Part shown: positions 63,751 through 64,000 of the stretch, in pieces
Numbering within the stretch: the first letter of the stretch is position 1
Layout: the number at the start of each line of letters is the position of its first letter
Origin: Dama dama
Taxonomy: Eukaryota; Chordata; Mammalia; Artiodactyla; Cervidae
Assembly: GCF_033118175.1 (NCBI RefSeq)
Contig: NC_083692.1
Coordinates: forward strand, 14,567,501 to 14,631,500
Direction: 5' to 3'
DNA length: 64,000 bases
The notes under the pieces: generated by a model
Seen by the model: only the letters and a program-made list of their open reading frames with translations
What the model was told of the DNA's origin: nothing
Databases searched by the model: none
Program-made: the position numbers and the translations under genes

Positions 63751-64000
63751 AGTATTGTCATCATATTGCCAGGTGCATCCTTTTATGAACACCCATGCAC
63801 ACATCAGCACCAGGCATTCTCCCTGCATACTTATCAGGGCAGTCAGTACAGAGATCCCTGTGCAAACTGAGGGGTCCAGATCCCAGCAGGAAGCTGATTC
63901 AAGTCTAAAGATACTTTAACTAGTCAGAGATGGAGATTTAGATTCCAGAGATATAGACTTGCAGAGGCCTCTGATTCCTTTAGAACCTACTCAAGTCACA

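Noticed and set aside
1..64000. CRISPR arrays, operons, bacterial promoters or phage genes
   Set aside because: Composition, interspersed repeats and the splice signal are those of a mammal; no regularly spaced direct repeats were found.

Overview
The window is nuclear DNA of a ruminant, probably a bovid. It carries many Bov-tA type SINEs (tRNA-Glu-like head plus Bov-A body), several 3' pieces of the BovB/RTE LINE and a cetartiodactyl CHR-type SINE. Beneath these lies an old eutherian layer of MIR, L2, L3/CR1, MER5, MER20 and MaLR LTR. Bov-tA is ruminant-specific, but the sequence alone does not say whether this is cattle, sheep, goat or deer.

No protein-coding exon could be supported. The long open frames are low-complexity, repeat-derived or chance frames. 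The best gene evidence is at 52.36-52.75 kb on the minus strand: a CpG-rich promoter with a TTTAAA box, then about 350 bases with no ATG, ending in a consensus splice donor at 52361/52360. I read this as the non-coding first exon of an unidentified gene running leftward, so most of positions 1-52360 would be its first intron. The rest (52.8-64 kb) would be upstream intergenic DNA.

Layout. 1-9.7 kb: MaLR LTR split by a SINE, an L1 5' part ending just inside ORF2, BovB inserted in a SINE, and a dimeric SINE. 9.7-22 kb: MIR, L2, L1M and L3 fragments, two more BovB loci (one with a perfect 12-base target duplication), and a triple nest at 14.6-15.4 kb. 22-34 kb: mostly unique DNA, with a strong inverted duplication at 25.17-26.09 kb. 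34-46.6 kb: a 1-kb L2 relic, BovB and SINE copies, many MIR and MER5 pieces. 46.6-52.8 kb: GC-richer and poor in young repeats, with dinucleotide repeats and two AT-rich blocks that look like intronic regulatory elements. 52.8-64 kb: upstream flank with MIR, L2, CHR SINE and two Bov-tA copies.

The least ordinary signals are the inverted duplication, whose arms are nearly identical over about 140 bases although they contain an ancient MIR, and the promoter/first-exon signature with its flanking candidate regulatory blocks. Family names rest on recognition by eye, not on a database search; boundaries are accurate to about 5-30 bases unless a target-site duplication fixes them.
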